From positions 1-7,544 of the forward strand of contig JABMRP010000121.1 of assembly GCA_013202535.1 (NCBI GenBank): a stretch of DNA of 7,544 nucleotides, written 5' to 3'. The DNA is from Planctomycetota bacterium. Lineage in GTDB: Bacteria; Planctomycetota; Planctomycetia; Pirellulales; Thermoguttaceae. Below are positions 6,182 through 7,544 of the stretch, piece after piece. The notes under the pieces were generated by a model, which had not been told where the DNA came from, searched no databases, and worked only from the letters and a program-made list of their open reading frames with translations. Numbering within the stretch: position 1 is the stretch's first letter; each line of letters starts with the position of its first letter. The position numbers and the translations under genes were made by a program.

Positions 6182-7324
6182 ATGGCCAATGAGCCGGACC
6201 GGCAGACTCCGCCCGATCGAAAAGACACCGTGGCCAAGTTCTGGGAACCTCGCCTTTGGAGCGGGATGACCCTGTCGGGATGGCTGCGACTGCTGGCTCA
6301 CAATCGGTTTGCCGTTTCGCCTTGGCGGATCGCGATGTCGCTGATTATCGTGGGGCTGGGCTGCTTCAATTCCTGCATGGGACTGCTGCAGAAACTGATC
6401 TACGGAGGCAAGATCACCCGCACCCAGATCGAACACGACCCGCTGTTTGTCCTCGGCCACTGGCGCACCGGGACGACGCTGTTGCACGAGTTGATGGTGC
6501 TCGACTCGCGGCATGCTTTTGCGGATACTTTCGCCTGTTTTGCGCCCAACCATTTTCTCGTCACCCAATCGTGGCTGCCGCGGTGCGTGGGGTTCTTGTT
6601 GCCCTCGCACCGCCCGATGGACAACATGGGTTTCGATTGGGAGAAACCGCAGGAAGACGAGTTCGCGTTGTGCAACATGGGCATTCCGTCGCCCTACTTC
6701 ACGTTTGCCTTTCCCCGCCGTCCGCAGTACGCCGAGTACGGCGACTTGCGCCAGGTGCCGCCCGAGGGAAAGCGTCGTTGGAAGGAGGGGCTGACCCACT
6801 TTCTCAAGTGTCTTACGCTGCGGAAAGGGAAACGGATCGTCTTGAAGTCGCCGTGGCACACCTGCCGGATCGAAACGCTGCTGGAGCTTTTCCCCAAGGC
6901 CCGATTCATCCACATCGTGCGCGACCCGGTGGCCGTTTTCCCCTCGACGATCAAGATGCGCAAGCGGATGATCGTCGATCATGCGGTCCAGAAGACGACG
7001 TTCGAGGGGCTGGAAGAAGAAACGCTGGCCAACTTCCAGCGGATGTACACGGTTTTCGAGGAAACCCGCTCGTTGATCGATCCGTCGCGATTCTGCGAGG
7101 TGCGTTACGAAGATCTCGTCCAAGACCCGGTGGGCCAGATTCGCCGCGTCTACGAGCAGCTCGATTTGGGCCGGTTCGACGACGTGTTGCCGGCGCTCGA
7201 AGCCCGCGCCGCCGAGATGGCCGAGTACAAACCCAACCGTCACCAACTCGACGAGCCAACGCGCCGGAAGATCGCCCGTCGCTGGGCCACCTTCATCGAA
7301 ACGTACGGATACCACGTCGAGTAG
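6182..7324 (+). CDS. PAPS-dependent sulfotransferase family protein (Sulfotransfer_3-like)
   Basis: Translated from ATG 6182 the protein has 380 residues. It carries the 5'-phosphosulfate loop as LGHWRTGTTLLHELM (91-105), a KSP motif at 222-224, the 3'-phosphate-binding segment as FIHIVRDPVAVFPS (242-255, Arg247 and Ser255), and RYEDL at 308-312. These are the landmarks of the bacterial sulfotransferase family that moves sulfate from PAPS to a hydroxyl or amino group of a glycan, lipid or small molecule. A hydrophobic segment near 50-70 suggests membrane association. No acceptor can be deduced. The gene is divergent from the SHD1-TPR gene; in bacteria TPR and sulfotransferase domains are often fused in one protein, so a link is possible. 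With the glycan operon upstream, sulfation of a surface glycan is an inference only. It ends in a double TAG, convergent to rsmE. Confidence 0.9.
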   Translation: MANEPDRQTPPDRKDTVAKFWEPRLWSGMTLSGWLRLLAHNRFAVSPWRIAMSLIIVGLGCFNSCMGLLQKLIYGGKITRTQIEHDPLFVLGHWRTGTTLLHELMVLDSRHAFADTFACFAPNHFLVTQSWLPRCVGFLLPSHRPMDNMGFDWEKPQEDEFALCNMGIPSPYFTFAFPRRPQYAEYGDLRQVPPEGKRRWKEGLTHFLKCLTLRKGKRIVLKSPWHTCRIETLLELFPKARFIHIVRDPVAVFPSTIKMRKRMIVDHAVQKTTFEGLEEETLANFQRMYTVFEETRSLIDPSRFCEVRYEDLVQDPVGQIRRVYEQLDLGRFDDVLPALEARAAEMAEYKPNRHQLDEPTRRKIARRWATFIETYGYHVE

Positions 7325-7413
7325 TAGCAGGCACACTCCGTGTGCCGTCCGCCCCCTTACGGCATACTCCGTGCGATGTTTGTTGGTTACGGCACACGGA
7401 GTGTGCCTACTAC
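7321..7413. repeat. Inverted-repeat element between convergent genes, supplying both stop codons
   Basis: The arms 7321-7348 and 7389-7413 are inverted copies of one another that differ by one 3-base indel. Their 17-bp core (7330-7346 and 7391-7407) is perfectly matched. Each core is itself a hairpin: GGCACAC, three bases, GTGTGCC. A degenerate third copy lies at 7361-7375 (GGCATACTCCGTGCG). The outer GTAGTAG supplies tandem TAG stops to the sulfotransferase gene (7322-7327) and to rsmE (7407-7412 on the - strand). It may act as a bidirectional terminator; no T-tract is present. Confidence 0.85.
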
Positions 7414-7544
7414 TTCGGACCGGCACCAGCGATCACCAGACCGGTCATCAGCACGGCGGCCGTTTCGATGCGGAGAATGCGGGGGCCCAGGTCGATCGGC
7501 TGCCAGCCGGCATCGGTCGCCAAGGCGACCTCGTCGGTGGTGAA
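7410..7544 (-). CDS. rsmE: 16S rRNA m3U1498 methyltransferase, C-terminal fragment
   Basis: On the - strand the frame is open from the window edge to TAG at 7412-7410, giving the last 44 residues. FTTDEV opens the fragment, and LGPRILRIETA follows at residues 19-29. This is the hallmark end of the RsmE SPOUT methyltransferase, where the Gly-Pro-Glu-Gly-Gly-Phe knot loop precedes FT..E and the LG.RILR.ETA segment builds the S-adenosylmethionine pocket. RsmE methylates N3 of U1498 in the small-subunit RNA. The N-terminal PUA-like part and most of the SPOUT fold lie beyond the window. The gene is convergent with the sulfotransferase gene, separated by the 85-bp inverted-repeat spacer, and its stop lies within the repeat arm. 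The short fragment is conserved enough for a confident call. Confidence 0.9.
   Translation of the reverse strand, partial: FTTDEVALATDAGWQPIDLGPRILRIETAAVLMTGLVIAGAGPK

Noticed and set aside
632..7324. Defence, phage or mobile-element island
   Set aside because: No nuclease, helicase, integrase, transposase, toxin or phage gene is present; the genes are envelope and housekeeping types.
5945..7426. Long - strand open frame continuing upstream of the TPR gene and antisense to the whole sulfotransferase gene
   Set aside because: The part beyond 5944 has no family features and begins in the palindromic repeat. The + strand carries clear sulfotransferase motifs and a good ribosome site. The openness reflects GC-rich codon bias.

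Overview
The window reads as GC-rich planctomycete DNA, most likely Pirellulales-like. The evidence is a DUF1559 / H-X9-DG protein tail, a small lipoprotein of the planctomycete 'regulatory-like' type, an exported SHD1-TPR protein, and several palindromic intergenic repeats. Strong third-position GC bias leaves long open frames antisense to real genes. The taxonomic call is inferred from gene families only.

Left part (1-631): the last 60 codons of a DUF1559-type gene end at 183, followed by a strong bulged hairpin. A gene-free stretch of 448 bp then carries a 31-bp direct repeat, an inverted copy of it, and a tentative promoter. Centre (632-4072): three genes on the + strand at spacings of 29 and 43 bp form a likely operon. 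They encode a DPM1-like family 2 glycosyltransferase, an ArnT/PMT-like multi-span family 39 glycosyltransferase, and UDP-GlcNAc 2-epimerase (WecB). The simplest reading is an envelope glycan cassette: the GT2 charges a polyprenyl phosphate with a sugar, the membrane GT uses that donor on the outer face of the membrane, and WecB supplies UDP-ManNAc. A heptamer tandem repeat fills the whole gap between the first two genes.

Right part (4073-7544): a lipoprotein gene and an SHD1-TPR gene lie on the - strand. A sulfotransferase gene lies divergently on the + strand, and the C-terminal 44 codons of rsmE lie on the - strand at the edge. A palindromic repeat sits between the convergent sulfotransferase and rsmE genes and supplies both stop codons. 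A degenerate relative of it lies just past the TPR gene, so related repeats flank the TPR-sulfotransferase pair.

No RNA genes, CRISPR array, transposase, phage or defence gene is visible. The most interesting material is the repeats fused to gene boundaries and the glycan cassette; neither amounts to proof of a new system.
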